Assembly (NCBI GenBank): GCA_040437565.1
Contig: JBDOQK010000019.1
Location: forward strand, 1-64,000
Origin: Albugo candida
Taxonomy: Eukaryota; Oomycota; Peronosporomycetes; Albuginales
DNA: 64,000 nt
Direction: 5' to 3'
Part shown: one piece after another, positions 32,894 to 45,561 of the stretch
Layout: every line of letters starts with the position of its first letter
How positions within the stretch are numbered: the stretch's first letter is position 1
Translations under genes and position numbers: made by a program
The notes under the pieces: generated by a model
What the model was told of the DNA's origin: nothing
The model's database searches: none
The model's input: the letters and a program-made list of their open reading frames with translations, nothing else

Positions 32894-34135
32894 ATGCAGC
32901 CTCCATTGACTTCATCGCATGGCTTCTCTTCATCACAACAAGAGCGGCTTGTAACAGCCACGAAAGCCGCAAAAGATGCAATAATTCAGCTGCTTACAGG
33001 AAGTTTGAAAGAAGAAGTTCCTTTTGAAAAGTGGGAAGAGCTTGTCCGATCAACTAGAGAGCATCCCGAATATGAAAAGCTATACAGCTTTCCATCTGAT
33101 CAACTCGGGTGGAAACGCACACGCTCGAAAAAGAAATCCACGACACTGAAAATTGCAGCTATAGATTGTGAGATGTGCGTCGTCGGTCATGACGAGGATT
33201 CTAGCGACATCAATCGAAAAGCTTTGGTACGAGTGTCCGTAGTAAATGGCGAGGATCTCATTCGCCATATTGCAGCTGATCTTATTGTGCATCAACCCGA
33301 GCCAGGATATCATGTTATCGATTACAAGACATTCATACATGGCCTCTCGCCAGACCAAATACACAATTCCAAAATCTCTGTGGCTAAAGCTCAGAAAGAG
33401 GTGATGAAATATATTTCGAGTGATACCATTCTCGTTGGACAATCACTTGATGGAGATCTCAAAACGTTGCGTATCACTCATGACCGCTGTATTGATACAG
33501 CTTTGATTTACCAGCGCATGACTGAAGACACTAATGTACAAAAACCAGGACTGCAAGATCTTGCTCAACATCTACTTAAATTTGAGATGCCACAAGGGCA
33601 TGACAGTGTACTAGATGCTCAAATCACGATGCTGGCGGCCATCCACGGTGCCAAATATGGCTATGGTAAAGTCGTTCCTTTCAACTCAGACATTGGTAAA
33701 AGGTTTGATGCCGCACTTGCACGCACTTGCCGCCTCCGGGTCCATCGTATTCCCAAAGGAGTCAATGTTGTTGACATTGAAAAGTTTTTCACGGAGGAAG
33801 CAAAAATAGTTCCATCTTCGGTGGAATCAATAATGTGGTCGGACGCAAAAGGGAAAACCGTGTATGGATCATGTCATGTGACATTCTTATCCAAGGAACA
33901 CGCAGATTTAGCCTTCAAAACTATCCCATCTGTAGGCAAAAAGAAGTCGGTCACGAAAAAGCGCAAGGAGGGTGAACTGAGCAATAATACTTCGGCGACT
34001 ACTACACCAAGCTACCTGATCAACTATGATATTTTAGGACGAGCACAGAAGCGTATCAAATTGAATGGAAAAGTTTTTATCCAAGGTAAAGCGAAACGTC
34101 AAGTGTTCTGGAATATACAAGTGGGCGTCGTGTGA
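32894..34135 (+). CDS. DEDDh 3'-5' RNA exonuclease, REXO5/SDN-like, with RRM
   Basis: Single exon, 413 aa, ATG start 87 bases after ALKBH7. The exonuclease domain (about 85-260) has all DEDDh motifs: KIAAIDCEMC (Asp, Glu), LVGQSLDGDLKTLR (Asp) and GHDSVLDA (His, Asp). It is followed by an RRM-like domain (about 275-345: CRLRVHRIPKGVNVVDIEKF, YGSCHVTFLSKEHADLAF), the combination found in REXO5 and in plant small-RNA-degrading nucleases. A basic KKRKEGE patch at about 355-365 may direct it to the nucleus or nucleolus. Likely work is trimming of snoRNA, 5S or small RNAs. Which substrate cannot be decided from sequence. Confidence 0.85.
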   Translation: MQPPLTSSHGFSSSQQERLVTATKAAKDAIIQLLTGSLKEEVPFEKWEELVRSTREHPEYEKLYSFPSDQLGWKRTRSKKKSTTLKIAAIDCEMCVVGHDEDSSDINRKALVRVSVVNGEDLIRHIAADLIVHQPEPGYHVIDYKTFIHGLSPDQIHNSKISVAKAQKEVMKYISSDTILVGQSLDGDLKTLRITHDRCIDTALIYQRMTEDTNVQKPGLQDLAQHLLKFEMPQGHDSVLDAQITMLAAIHGAKYGYGKVVPFNSDIGKRFDAALARTCRLRVHRIPKGVNVVDIEKFFTEEAKIVPSSVESIMWSDAKGKTVYGSCHVTFLSKEHADLAFKTIPSVGKKKSVTKKRKEGELSNNTSATTTPSYLINYDILGRAQKRIKLNGKVFIQGKAKRQVFWNIQVGVV

Positions 34136-35123
34136 TGCGAAATTTGCTAAGCGAAATGTAATGCCTTCCACAAATTCTCTATTTTCGAGGCTGGCCCACC
34201 AAAGATCCGTTTTGGTCATTCATGATGTAGTCATACAGCAGTAAACGACCTTTTGACTGCTTACCACTGTCACGTCTTCGTTTATCTGCTTGAATCCGAC
34301 GCCAGAGTGCTATCTACCAATCTTTGTCAATGTGGCCATGGACATATACATGCATAGCATCGTCGCTAAAGCAACCACACGAATGTCTATTTTAGATTGA
34401 GCTACGCTCTGTATTTCGTTTGCCTATGCGACTAATGATCGATATCATTCTGCATATCATTTGAATACAAGGTATGACACCTCATTGTGTGTATTCAATT
34501 TTGCTGACCTCCGCACTGACTTCACCATATTTTACCGACCGTATGCGCGCATGTTCAACCGTATATAGCGCCGTGCCCAATTGTTTCGCATGTAGGGAAG
34601 GGGGAATGCTTGCTCGTGTAGGAGTGTCAAAACGGAAGGGCTACTCTAGGTTTGCTTAGTTGACTGGATTGCATCGGTATGATTCACGTTCTCGCAAGGG
34701 ATGAATACTTTGGTGAGAAACCCTACTNNNNNNNNNNNNNNNNNNNNNNNNNNNNNNNNNNNNNNNNNNNNNNNNNNNNNNNNNNNNNNNNNNNNNNNNN
34801 NNNNNNNNNNNNNNNNNNNNNNNNNNNAATTTCACGGCAACCTCATGAACGAGGCAAAGCAAGCGCTTTTAGCTAATAGAGAAAATTCCTTTCACATAAT
34901 AAATCAGCTATTGTACATAACACTGTCCTTCCCTCAATCTACTTGATACCTATGTTTTCCGAATTCTTGGTTACCATTTGGGGAAAATAGAAGGAAGAAA
35001 GTAGTGCAACTTTTGCATTCCAAAGTACAACTCCCTCGGTGAATTAGTAATTTAAATCTAGGTCAGCTTCGTAAGCATTTGTCCCAATTTTTTACAAGTA
35101 AAGGGCTCTTATCGTCTTACTGC
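34136..35123. other. Intergenic with unexplained gap 34728-34827
   Basis: No gene recognised. The gap at 34728-34827 is the second of the two whose flanks show no visible overlap, so real sequence may be missing here. Short frames on both sides carry no motif. The PX-ankyrin frame is open upstream of 35124 from a TTG at 35079. Confidence 0.5.
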
Positions 35124-37959
35124 ATGAGCTGGCTTCGCGCGTATAACTTTACGATATCTAAGGCGGAAATATGTCGAGGAAGTACTTGTTTTTATATAGA
35201 GGTGGACCATAATTGTAGAGAAGCACAACGAAATGCAAATCACGGTCCATCGTGCCCATTTCCTGCAATGGTGTCTGCGCGAAGATCTTTTGCTGATTTT
35301 CGTGCGTTGAAGAAACTTTTGAAACAGTCAACACGTTCTAAAGCCGATATCAAAGCGAATGCTCGAGGCACCAATATTGTTTGGAGGTCTAAAAGCGATA
35401 AAGGTTCAAGGTCGTTTCTGAATGCACAAACTTGGGCAAAATCCGCACATCTGGAGTTCGGCATTGCGGAAACAAAACGATCTTTTAGACGATCTCTCAG
35501 TCATGTATCAGCATTGCACTCATCTTCGTTTTTAAAAGCCTGGAGCTCAAAATCGCAGCAAGGATGTAGGAACCACTGTTGCCTGTGCATGGATTTATAC
35601 AGCATTATCGATCTCTTTCCGCTGTCACCGTATTTGACGTTCATGAGTCGTGTCTCGGACGTAAGCTTTGATGCTCAAATGGACAATCTTCAGCAATTTC
35701 TGAGCATCATTCAGCATTTCTTTCGATCGATACCTCGGGCAGCTCTCCAGTGTCTTGATTTGGATCAGCAGTGTCGGACACTTGCGGTGTTTGCAGCGTT
35801 TATTGGCTTTGACCGGCGATTAAGGTCCATTGCCATAGCAAAATCGTCGATATCGCTAAGGGCGTGGAAAGTGGATGCTGAGAATAATAATCAGCTCATA
35901 ACACCCCAAAATTCAACAACTGATGAGAATCTATCTTGTGCGGATGAGCCTTACAGATCTTCTGATCCATTTTGTGAGACCGCTGTAGCAAGAGAAATCA
36001 TATTATCCTCACACGATATGATTTCAAGAGGAAATTCGTCACCAGATTATAGTTCGCTTCCGATGCTTCGTCGCATTCCCGAGTTTGACTCGAATTCTGA
36101 TGTCGACTGCTCTGAAACNNNNNNNNNNNNNNNNNNNNNNNNNNNNNNNNNNNNNNNNNNNNNNNNNNNNNNNNNNNNNNNNNNNNNNNNNNNNNNNNNN
36201 NNNNNNNNNNNNNNNNNNCGATATCAAAGCGAATGCTCGAGGCACCAATATTGTTTGGAGGTCTAAAAGCGATAAAGGTTCAAGGTCGTTTCTGAATGCA
36301 CAAACTTGGGCAAAATCCGCACATCTGGAGTTCGGCATTGCGGAAACAAAACGATCTTTTAGACGATCTCTCAGTCATGTATCAGCATTGCACTCATCTT
36401 CGTTTTTAAAAGCCTGGAGCTCAAAATCGCAGCAAGGATGTAGGAACCACTGTTGCCTGTGCATGGATTTATACAGCATTATCGATCTCTTTCCGCTGTC
36501 ACCGTATTTGACGTTCATGAGTCGTGTCTCGGACGTAAGCTTTGATGCTCAAATGGACAATCTTCAGCAATTTCTGAGCATCATTCAGCATTTCTTTCGA
36601 TCGATACCTCGGGCAGCTCTCCAGTGTCTTGATTTGGATCAGCAGTGTCGGACACTTGCGGTGTTTGCAGCGTTTATTGGCTTTGACCGGCGATTAAGGT
36701 CCATTGCCATAGCAAAATCGTCGATATCGCTAAGGGCGTGGAAAGTGGATGCTGAGAATAATAATCAGCTCATAACACCCCAAAATTCAACAACTGATGA
36801 GAATCTATCTTGTGCGGATGAGCCTTACAGATCTTCTGATCCATTTTGTGAGACCGCTGTAGCAAGAGAAATCATATTATCCTCACACGATATGATTTCA
36901 AGAGGAAATTCGTCACCAGATTATAGTTCGCTTCCGATGCTTCGTCGCATTCCCGAGTTTGACTCGAATTCTGATGTCGACTGCTCTGAAACGGACGAAG
37001 AATGTTTCATCGTGGAAGGTCGAGACAGTTATCAGGATGAAGACGATATGTTACGGGTATCTCTATCCGAAGAGCGTCCACGTACGCTTAGTAATCCCAG
37101 ACCATCATCCCGATCAAGTACTCTGTGCTACCCGGTACGCACCAAGATGGCTGAGTCGACTGATGATACCAAATACTCTCTTCCAAAGCTGAGAATTCGT
37201 CCAACGGTCTTACATAGAAGCAGTACAAGCGTGGAAACATTTTGTGATCGCATACTAGAGCAATTCGGGCAGCAGGTTTTGGCGACGGAGCCTGAAAGAC
37301 GTGTAAGCTACGATCAGATTGGAGCATCACGAAAATGGGAACTAGCTTTGTACACTGCCAGCTTTGTCGGTCACTCATATGCTGTTCGATTTATACTCCA
37401 ACGTGGGGTCGACCCAAATTCAGTTCTTGCCAGTAATGGGCATTCCTCCCTTCACGCAGCATCCATTCATGGCCATTTAGATATTGTAAACCTGCTGCTC
37501 CATATACACAATATAAACTTGAATCTATCGGATGTGGTAGGCATGACTCCCCTTATGGTTGCGGTAGAGAATGGTCGGATTGAAGTGGTCGAAAAGTTAT
37601 TGAAAGCCGGAGCCGACATCAACCACGTTAGTTGTGAAGGGAAAACAGCACTTTATCTTGCCGTACTGAATTCTTCGATCAGCCTTTTACAAATATTGCT
37701 TTCGTTCCAACCAGCATTAGATGTCCCAGCGCAATCGTTAGGCCTTACAGCACTCGAAGTTGGTGCTCAGCGTGGAAACTACGATATATGTGCGTTGTTG
37801 TTAGCTCATGGTGCAAGTGTGAGGCAATGCAATACCGCAGTGGACGGTGCTGTCTCCCTTGCATTATCTCATGGACATATGGAACTAGCTGACTTGTGCA
37901 TCTGCTATATGTCAGATTACAGACAGTATGATTCGCGTGCTCACATGACGCCTTTTTGA
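35124..37959 (+). CDS. PX domain-ankyrin repeat protein 2 (paralog of 14295-15905)
   Basis: After collapsing the contig overlap (use 35124-36118 then 36993-37959) the gene is intronless and encodes 653 aa. It starts MSWLRAYNFTISKAEI, matching the MSW start of the other PX-ankyrin protein. PX signs are CFYIEVDHN and ARRSFADFRALKKLL, and the PX domain again contains a long insert. The middle is Ser/Asp-rich. A WELALYTASFVGHSYAVRFIL segment aligns with WELSLYIVCCIGHIHAARLIL of paralog 1. Five or more ankyrin repeats follow (for example HSSLHAASIHGHLDIVNLLL, GMTPLMVAVENGRIEVVEKL). The likely role is a phosphoinositide-targeted scaffold. The ORF printed straight through the gap would contain a false internal duplication. 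Confidence 0.85.
35345..36992. repeat. Contig overlap: 35345-36118 repeated as 36219-36992
   Basis: The 774 bases before the gap at 36119-36218 recur directly after it (offset 874), ending at the base where the left contig stops. The encoded protein segments are identical. One copy is an assembly artefact inside PX-ankyrin protein 2. Confidence 0.94.
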
Positions 37960-38204
37960 GCCACGCCATTGACTAGTGATATTCACACCACAGTCACCTT
38001 GCTCCAAAATCTTTCTCATTGTCGACTCCCAGAAATCGGTGATAGCATCAAACATCAGACATTGATACGATAATCAATTAATTATACAACAATTTGTAAT
38101 GTACAGGATCCGTTCATCTCATTTTCTCTCACGCTGCTGCCTACATGGTGCGCCTCCTGGAACTATTTTAGATGCGTTTCGGAAAATGACCAGTCCTAGT
38201 AAAA

Positions 38205-41200
38205 ATGAGTGCATCAGAACGAACACAATTCGATGACGGAATCGCACACGTAGTATCGGACTTCAAGTCTCCAGCGTCTCCAGCGTCTCGACCTTCCATT
38301 GTTCTAAATGGTTCTTTGGAAACCAATGATTCTATGCTAAGGATGGAAAGGCTTTTTCATCATGCCTTCATGAAATCGAGACTAGAAAGCGAAGATTCCG
38401 TGTATGTAGAGAAAACTGAGATCTTCCGACAGCTAGATGAGTACTGCGATGTCGACACTATGCATCAAGCTAGAGCTCCTGTTCTCTTGTCGGGAGAGAT
38501 TGGGTCTGGAAAATCCGCAGCTGTTGCAAACTGGGTCGAACGACGAAAGAAAATGCAGCAAAATTGGCAGCCCTCGACTGAGCTCATATTCTATCATGTT
38601 ATTGGATCTGTGCGGCAGTCTTGTCTAGTTTCGAATCTTTTAGAGCGGATGATGCGAGAGATGAAAAGCTATTTTGAATTATCAACAGCAATGCCGAAAC
38701 ATGAGGAGAGATTGAGCTGGCACTTGCCCAACTTCTTGGATGCCGTCACAAAGAAGGGCCGCGTCATATTCGTCATCGATAGTTTGGACAGGCTCTGTCC
38801 AAATGATGGTGGGAACATCTTACGTTGGCTGCCCGTTGAATTTCCATCATACGTACGAGTTATTCTCACCGGGGCGTGCGAATCCAAGACGTCAGCTCAC
38901 ACGGTTGCTGACCTCCGGTCACCTTGTTCCCAATATGTAAGACGATCCTCACAGCTTTCAACTCGTCATACGCCAAAGAATATAAAGGATAGTCGATCGA
39001 ACTCATCATACTTTTCATCGAGTGATACGGTCAGCGCAATCGGACCCACAAGAATGGAGCGTATCGAGGTAACACTGATAAATACTTCTTGGTTTACTTT
39101 TTCATGCAATCCATCCAACAGGTTGAGGCAAAGCGTAGGAGGTGGACGATTCTAAAGACCTCGCCTTTGAATGAAGACGAGAAAGAGATTATTATAAGGA
39201 AGTTCCTAGAAAAGAAAAATGCAAAAGTTGCCAGCTATCCACGACATTGCGGAAAGCAAGCTGAGGTAATATATGAAAACAACAAGACAAGCACTTCGAC
39301 TGAAGAAAATACTTTGAACGTGAAGACAATTAATGGAGATGAATTTACATTACCTTGCAGTCAAATGAATGGATTTTATCTATTCCGATCGCAGCATCAA
39401 GCGATCGTTAGTCATAGCCTATCATCAAATGCCGCATTTTTGAAGATTTTGCTCACTTGTCTTGTTTGGGCGGGAACCGAAGGGTTTGACATTCATAGTG
39501 TATTAGAAACGTGGATAAAAAGCGGCAGTGTGGAAACCCTTCTTGGAAATGTTATCGATAGCATTGAGCATGGTCAGCAGCTGGACTCTGAGAAAGTATC
39601 CCAGGCACTTCATTTTTTTGGAGAAAATAAGGATGAAGCTATGAGCTTTTGGTCCGAAGAAATCGTTCACAGCGAAATCGATATCGAACACCAAAACAAG
39701 TGCCAGGATGCAATAAAAGCTGATGGAACGTTAGTATCTAGTGCAGAAAAGGAGCATGATGGTTGGGATGTAGAGGCTCAAAGAAGCTCACAACATCGGG
39801 CACAACTTATCAGAACCGGAGTTTTGGCTCCGGATGGAGGGAGATCTAATGGAGTGGATGACCAACAACAAACCGTATTGAGAACTCCAACAAACACTGG
39901 AGAAACGCATACCTTCAAATATCACAAAGTAAGCTCGGGGACACGTTTATGGGCTCCACACCAATTGCCACCCTATCTTGCTGGTGGGTGCTATGTGGGT
40001 CCTCTCAGCAAGCTTTTGGGAAGAGCGTTGGCATTGCTCTATGTAAGTCGCTATGGTCTGTTTCTGACTGAGTTGCGTTCCATTTTGGAAGAAATGCACT
40101 TGGATGAGGAGCAAGCTACTAATTTCGACGATCGAAGGAGATCGGAGCTCGATAAGGCATATCATACAGCAGGAATGAGTAACAAGAAGCAAGAAATCAC
40201 ATTGGTAATTAGTGAAGACGAGTGGGACGCGCTCATTCGAGCTCTCAATGCACTGGACATTCTCACTAGGCGAGGCATACTTGTCCTTCCTATGTGCAAT
40301 GATACATTACGTGGTATTATCTGGAAACGATACTTGGGTAGTGAAGAGCAAGAGTGCTACTATCACAATCTTCTTATTCGGCATTTCCAGCATCAGCCAG
40401 TCACTTTTCGCAAAATCGAAGAACTGCCTTGGCATCTTACACAATGTCGACAATGGGAAGAGCTTAGGGCCACTTTGGTTTTCCTACCAAACTTTCAGCT
40501 TTTGTATACAAAAGAGTATAAAATTGAGCTTTTTTCGTTATGGCAGATGCTAATCGAAGGACCTTCACTTATTTGTGGAGCAAACCAAATACAAAATCAA
40601 GATTTTTGCAAGAATCCGCCTTCCGGAGGAGCGATTTATATGGACATTGTCAAAGAATATGCTCGACATATTGAAGAATGGCGAAAATCTACAAAACCTT
40701 CCGCGCAGATGATATCGAGAATTGTTTCCTTCTTGGCCGACTTTATGTTTGAATTTTCAGCGTATCATCACGGGTCTTCGTTGCCAGAGTTTAGTTCCCA
40801 TCCAACGCTCGACCTAAAGCGACTTTATCTAGATGGAATGCACTTTCTTAATGACTTACCACACGCTCGCAATCTTCCCAATGAGAACATTTCAAGCTAT
40901 AGCCTTACCAACGGATTTTCACAGCTATCAGAACCAGATGCAGACACGCTATTGCCTAATCTGATAATGGAACGATTTCTAAAGCCACAATGCTCGGGTA
41001 CTCTTGTGCCTCAAACCAACCCGTTTTATTATTATCAGCGCTGGGTATGGATATATTTTCCTTGGCTGGCATTGCACAGCTCACCTTTGACTGAAAAGAA
41101 GACCGCTGTAGATGAAAACGTGCAATTTTCACAGACCAAGAATTCCTTTGTGGATGGCGTGTTCGACAAAGAGATTCGAAACCGACTGATGAACGCTTTG

Positions 41201-44200
41201 AAGCCATTAAGCAGCTCTGAATATGTTTTGACTGAAAAATTCTCATCGCCCACTCTGTCACAATCGAGATCTGACATTCGACTCGCGAAAGCCGGACAGA
41301 AGAAGTCTAATACGGATGAAGTTACACCACGTACTCTTCCAAGTAGAGACAAGAATGCAGTAAGAAAATTGAATAGCATTGACACCCGAGAAATTATCAC
41401 ACCGAATCCGCTTTACCGTCAAAAAATTACGCTTCAGACCATTGGAGGTGTGCTAAGGTCTTCAGTCAGGCTTCTTCCGTCTTCAATCTCCATCTCTGCT
41501 TCGCCCGCATTACAAAGAAGTCACAGCAACAAAAGTGCGGAAAAAATCACATTTTCAAAAAATGAAGATTCAACCGTGTCTGCGATTAGGACCAGTCTTA
41601 AGAATTCCGCATCTTCCCCACTTTTGGGTATTCGTGAATCACATCTGTCCATCAATCGCCTCACCTCCAACTCTATAGCAGGTCATGATCAGGTAGGAGA
41701 GAAATCGACTTTCATGACTGAGTTTGATTTCGTTGGAGCGCACGGGTTTGCAGATGGTAATAAGTTACTAGATGACGAGATGATCGATACATCAGTATCG
41801 AAAAGTGAGCATTCAAGTTGTGGTAGCGTTGATCTTCTGGACAACAAACAAAGCCCAAAAGTTCTCAACTCACTTATAATTCCCAAGCGTAAGGAACTGG
41901 GGTCTCGATTATTTGATCAAGATACCGTTCAGTCAAGCTGGGTTCACATNNNNNNNNNNNNNNNNNNNNNNNNNNNNNNNNNNNNNNNNNNNNNNNNNNN
42001 NNNNNNNNNNNNNNNNNNNNNNNNNNNNNNNNNNNNNNNNNNNNNNNNNTGGAGGGAGATCTAATGGAGTGGATGACCAACAACAAACCGTATTGAGAAC
42101 TCCAACAAACACTGGAGAAACGCATACCTTCAAATATCACAAAGTAAGCTCGGGGACACGTTTATGGGCTCCACACCAATTGCCACCCTATCTTGCTGGT
42201 GGGTGCTATGTGGGTCCTCTCAGCAAGCTTTTGGGAAGAGCGTTGGCATTGCTCTATGTAAGTCGCTATGGTCTGTTTCTGACTGAGTTGCGTTCCATTT
42301 TGGAAGAAATGCACTTGGATGAGGAGCAAGCTACTAATTTCGACGATCGAAGGAGATCGGAGCTCGATAAGGCATATCATACAGCAGGAATGAGTAACAA
42401 GAAGCAAGAAATCACATTGGTAATTAGTGAAGACGAGTGGGACGCGCTCATTCGAGCTCTCAATGCACTGGACATTCTCACTAGGCGAGGCATACTTGTC
42501 CTTCCTATGTGCAATGATACATTACGTGGTATTATCTGGAAACGATACTTGGGTAGTGAAGAGCAAGAGTGCTACTATCACAATCTTCTTATTCGGCATT
42601 TCCAGCATCAGCCAGTCACTTTTCGCAAAATCGAAGAACTGCCTTGGCATCTTACACAATGTCGACAATGGGAAGAGCTTAGGGCCACTTTGGTTTTCCT
42701 ACCAAACTTTCAGCTTTTGTATACAAAAGAGTATAAAATTGAGCTTTTTTCGTTATGGCAGATGCTAATCGAAGGACCTTCACTTATTTGTGGAGCAAAC
42801 CAAATACAAAATCAAGATTTTTGCAAGAATCCGCCTTCCGGAGGAGCGATTTATATGGACATTGTCAAAGAATATGCTCGACATATTGAAGAATGGCGAA
42901 AATCTACAAAACCTTCCGCGCAGATGATATCGAGAATTGTTTCCTTCTTGGCCGACTTTATGTTTGAATTTTCAGCGTATCATCACGGGTCTTCGTTGCC
43001 AGAGTTTAGTTCCCATCCAACGCTCGACCTAAAGCGACTTTATCTAGATGGAATGCACTTTCTTAATGACTTACCACACGCTCGCAATCTTCCCAATGAG
43101 AACATTTCAAGCTATAGCCTTACCAACGGATTTTCACAGCTATCAGAACCAGATGCAGACACGCTATTGCCTAATCTGATAATGGAACGATTTCTAAAGC
43201 CACAATGCTCGGGTACTCTTGTGCCTCAAACCAACCCGTTTTATTATTATCAGCGCTGGGTATGGATATATTTTCCTTGGCTGGCATTGCACAGCTCACC
43301 TTTGACTGAAAAGAAGACCGCTGTAGATGAAAACGTGCAATTTTCACAGACCAAGAATTCCTTTGTGGATGGCGTGTTCGACAAAGAGATTCGAAACCGA
43401 CTGATGAACGCTTTGAAGCCATTAAGCAGCTCTGAATATGTTTTGACTGAAAAATTCTCATCGCCCACTCTGTCACAATCGAGATCTGACATTCGACTCG
43501 CGAAAGCCGGACAGAAGAAGTCTAATACGGATGAAGTTACACCACGTACTCTTCCAAGTAGAGACAAGAATGCAGTAAGAAAATTGAATAGCATTGACAC
43601 CCGAGAAATTATCACACCGAATCCGCTTTACCGTCAAAAAATTACGCTTCAGACCATTGGAGGTGTGCTAAGGTCTTCAGTCAGGCTTCTTCCGTCTTCA
43701 ATCTCCATCTCTGCTTCGCCCGCATTACAAAGAAGTCACAGCAACAAAAGTGCGGAAAAAATCACATTTTCAAAAAATGAAGATTCAACCGTGTCTGCGA
43801 TTAGGACCAGTCTTAAGAATTCCGCATCTTCCCCACTTTTGGGTATTCGTGAATCACATCTGTCCATCAATCGCCTCACCTCCAACTCTATAGCAGGTCA
43901 TGATCAGGTAGGAGAGAAATCGACTTTCATGACTGAGTTTGATTTCGTTGGAGCGCACGGGTTTGCAGATGGTAATAAGTTACTAGATGACGAGATGATC
44001 GATACATCAGTATCGAAAAGTGAGCATTCAAGTTGTGGTAGCGTTGATCTTCTGGACAACAAACAAAGCCCAAAAGTTCTCAACTCACTTATAATTCCCA
44101 AGCGTAAGGAACTGGGGTCTCGATTATTTGATCAAGATACCGTTCAGTCAAGCTGGGTTCACATGCAAGATCACAACCGTCAAGTGCAAACAAGGCTACA

Positions 44201-45561
44201 GCAAGTTTACGATGATATCACTGTGAAGATCATGAAGCAACAAGACAAACTACACCTTCTTGTGAGCAAATACCATGCAGTCGAAAAAGAGTACGAGTTC
44301 ATGCGGCAAGACTCCGAGCTGGCACGAGAAGCGTTAGAGGAGATGCATATGCGTGCCTTTAAACTGGAACTATTGCTCCAAAACATCGACAAGCAAGACC
44401 GAAACTACCGTAACGTGATCGCCAAATGCGCCTTATATCCAGCTCAGCATCCTTTACATTTAGAAAGATCAGAAAAGACTTTACTCTTGTGTCAAAAGAC
44501 TCTTGAAAACCTGCGAGAAGCAAAGAGGATTGTATTACACAAAAAATCGCACTTGGAACATCATAAGAAGCCTCAGTTCGAAAAGGAAATGTCCAAACAG
44601 AAAAAGTTGTTGAATAGAATTGTTAATAAGCTTGAGAGAGCAAAAGAAAAGTTATCGCAAGAAGGAAGCGCCACCGACCGATTGCTACAAGATCGCTTAC
44701 AGCTGATGCAATTGGTTAAGGAAATCAAGACCTCACGATACGTTGACAGTGCAAAAGACAATTCTGTTTTACACCAAGTAGATTATGAGGCTGCTGATGC
44801 AGAAAATGACGCAAATATCGAGGAAAAAGCACTTTGTGCAGCTAAAATGGCATCGCAAGCCTCTATCCGTTCTATAGAAGCAAAGGTAGCAGCACAACAT
44901 AGTGAAAACCTGTGTGCAAAGGTACTGGATGAAACTGGGCTTTCCAGCTTGAATTCTCTTTTAGAAAAATTCTTGGGTTATACAGATCTACAAAAGAGCT
45001 TTGACGAACAAGTCTTGACTTACGAAAATCACTTGGGACAAATGACTGCTAGTGAAGAGGAACTGAAGCGAGAACTCTTCTCTCTAGAAATATCCGAGGC
45101 AGCAACTTCGAGAGATGAATTAAGAGATCTACAAAACAGATTCCAAGAGGCTGAATCAGTACTAAGCATAACTGCAAGCAATGAAGACGATGCTATAAAG
45201 GGTTACAATCATGCGGTTGCCGGAATCACAAGAATTGCCAAAATGCTTGGGACCGCCTTAATACAAGCTTCGAACCAGAATCTCATCTCAGAGAATGACG
45301 CTTGGCTACAAGAAATCTCTTTCGATGAGAGCGAAGTGAATTCTTTACTAGTATCTGGAGAATCTGCAAAAATATTGGATGCACTTCGCATCTGCTGTAG
45401 AAAATTATGCCGCATGATTGATGCTGTAAGTGATGATGATACGGCGTGGTTCTGATGCTAATTTGGTCACTTTGTAGTCGGAAAGAGATCCTTGTACGGA
45501 TGCAGTTCTCAGCGTGGTAGGCTCGGTCACTCATACATTCCACTTTCAAGAAAAGTCATAA
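38205..45561 (+). CDS. Large STAND/NACHT-type NTPase with coiled-coil tail (NPHP3-like layout)
   Basis: After removal of the overlap (38205-39068, 39122-41949 joined to 44165-45425, then 45478-45561; introns 53 and 52 nt) the gene encodes 1678 aa. Residues about 85-235 form a P-loop NTPase: VLLSGEIGSGKSAAVANW (Walker A) and GRVIFVIDSLDRL (Walker B). After about 300 further residues comes a winged-helix-like unit, LALLYVSRYGLFLTELRSIL. It is followed by LRGIIWKRYLGSEEQECYYH and ELPWHLTQCRQWEELRATL, the layout of NPHP3/TEP1-type STAND proteins. A polar linker leads to a long coiled coil (about 1240-1650: LQQVYDDITVKIMKQQDKL onward). No TPR or WD repeats are seen. STAND proteins are signal-driven oligomerising switches. 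The NPHP3 resemblance suggests a ciliary role, but immune-like or other scaffolding roles cannot be excluded. Confidence 0.8.
39835..44164. repeat. Contig overlap: 39835-41949 repeated as 42050-44164
   Basis: The last 2115 bases of the left contig recur at the start of the next one (offset 2215) across the gap at 41950-42049. Encoded protein and all minor frames are identical. The left contig ends one base short of where the third contig (46757 onward) begins in gene coordinates. The middle contig 42050-46656 is therefore wholly redundant. Confidence 0.95.
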
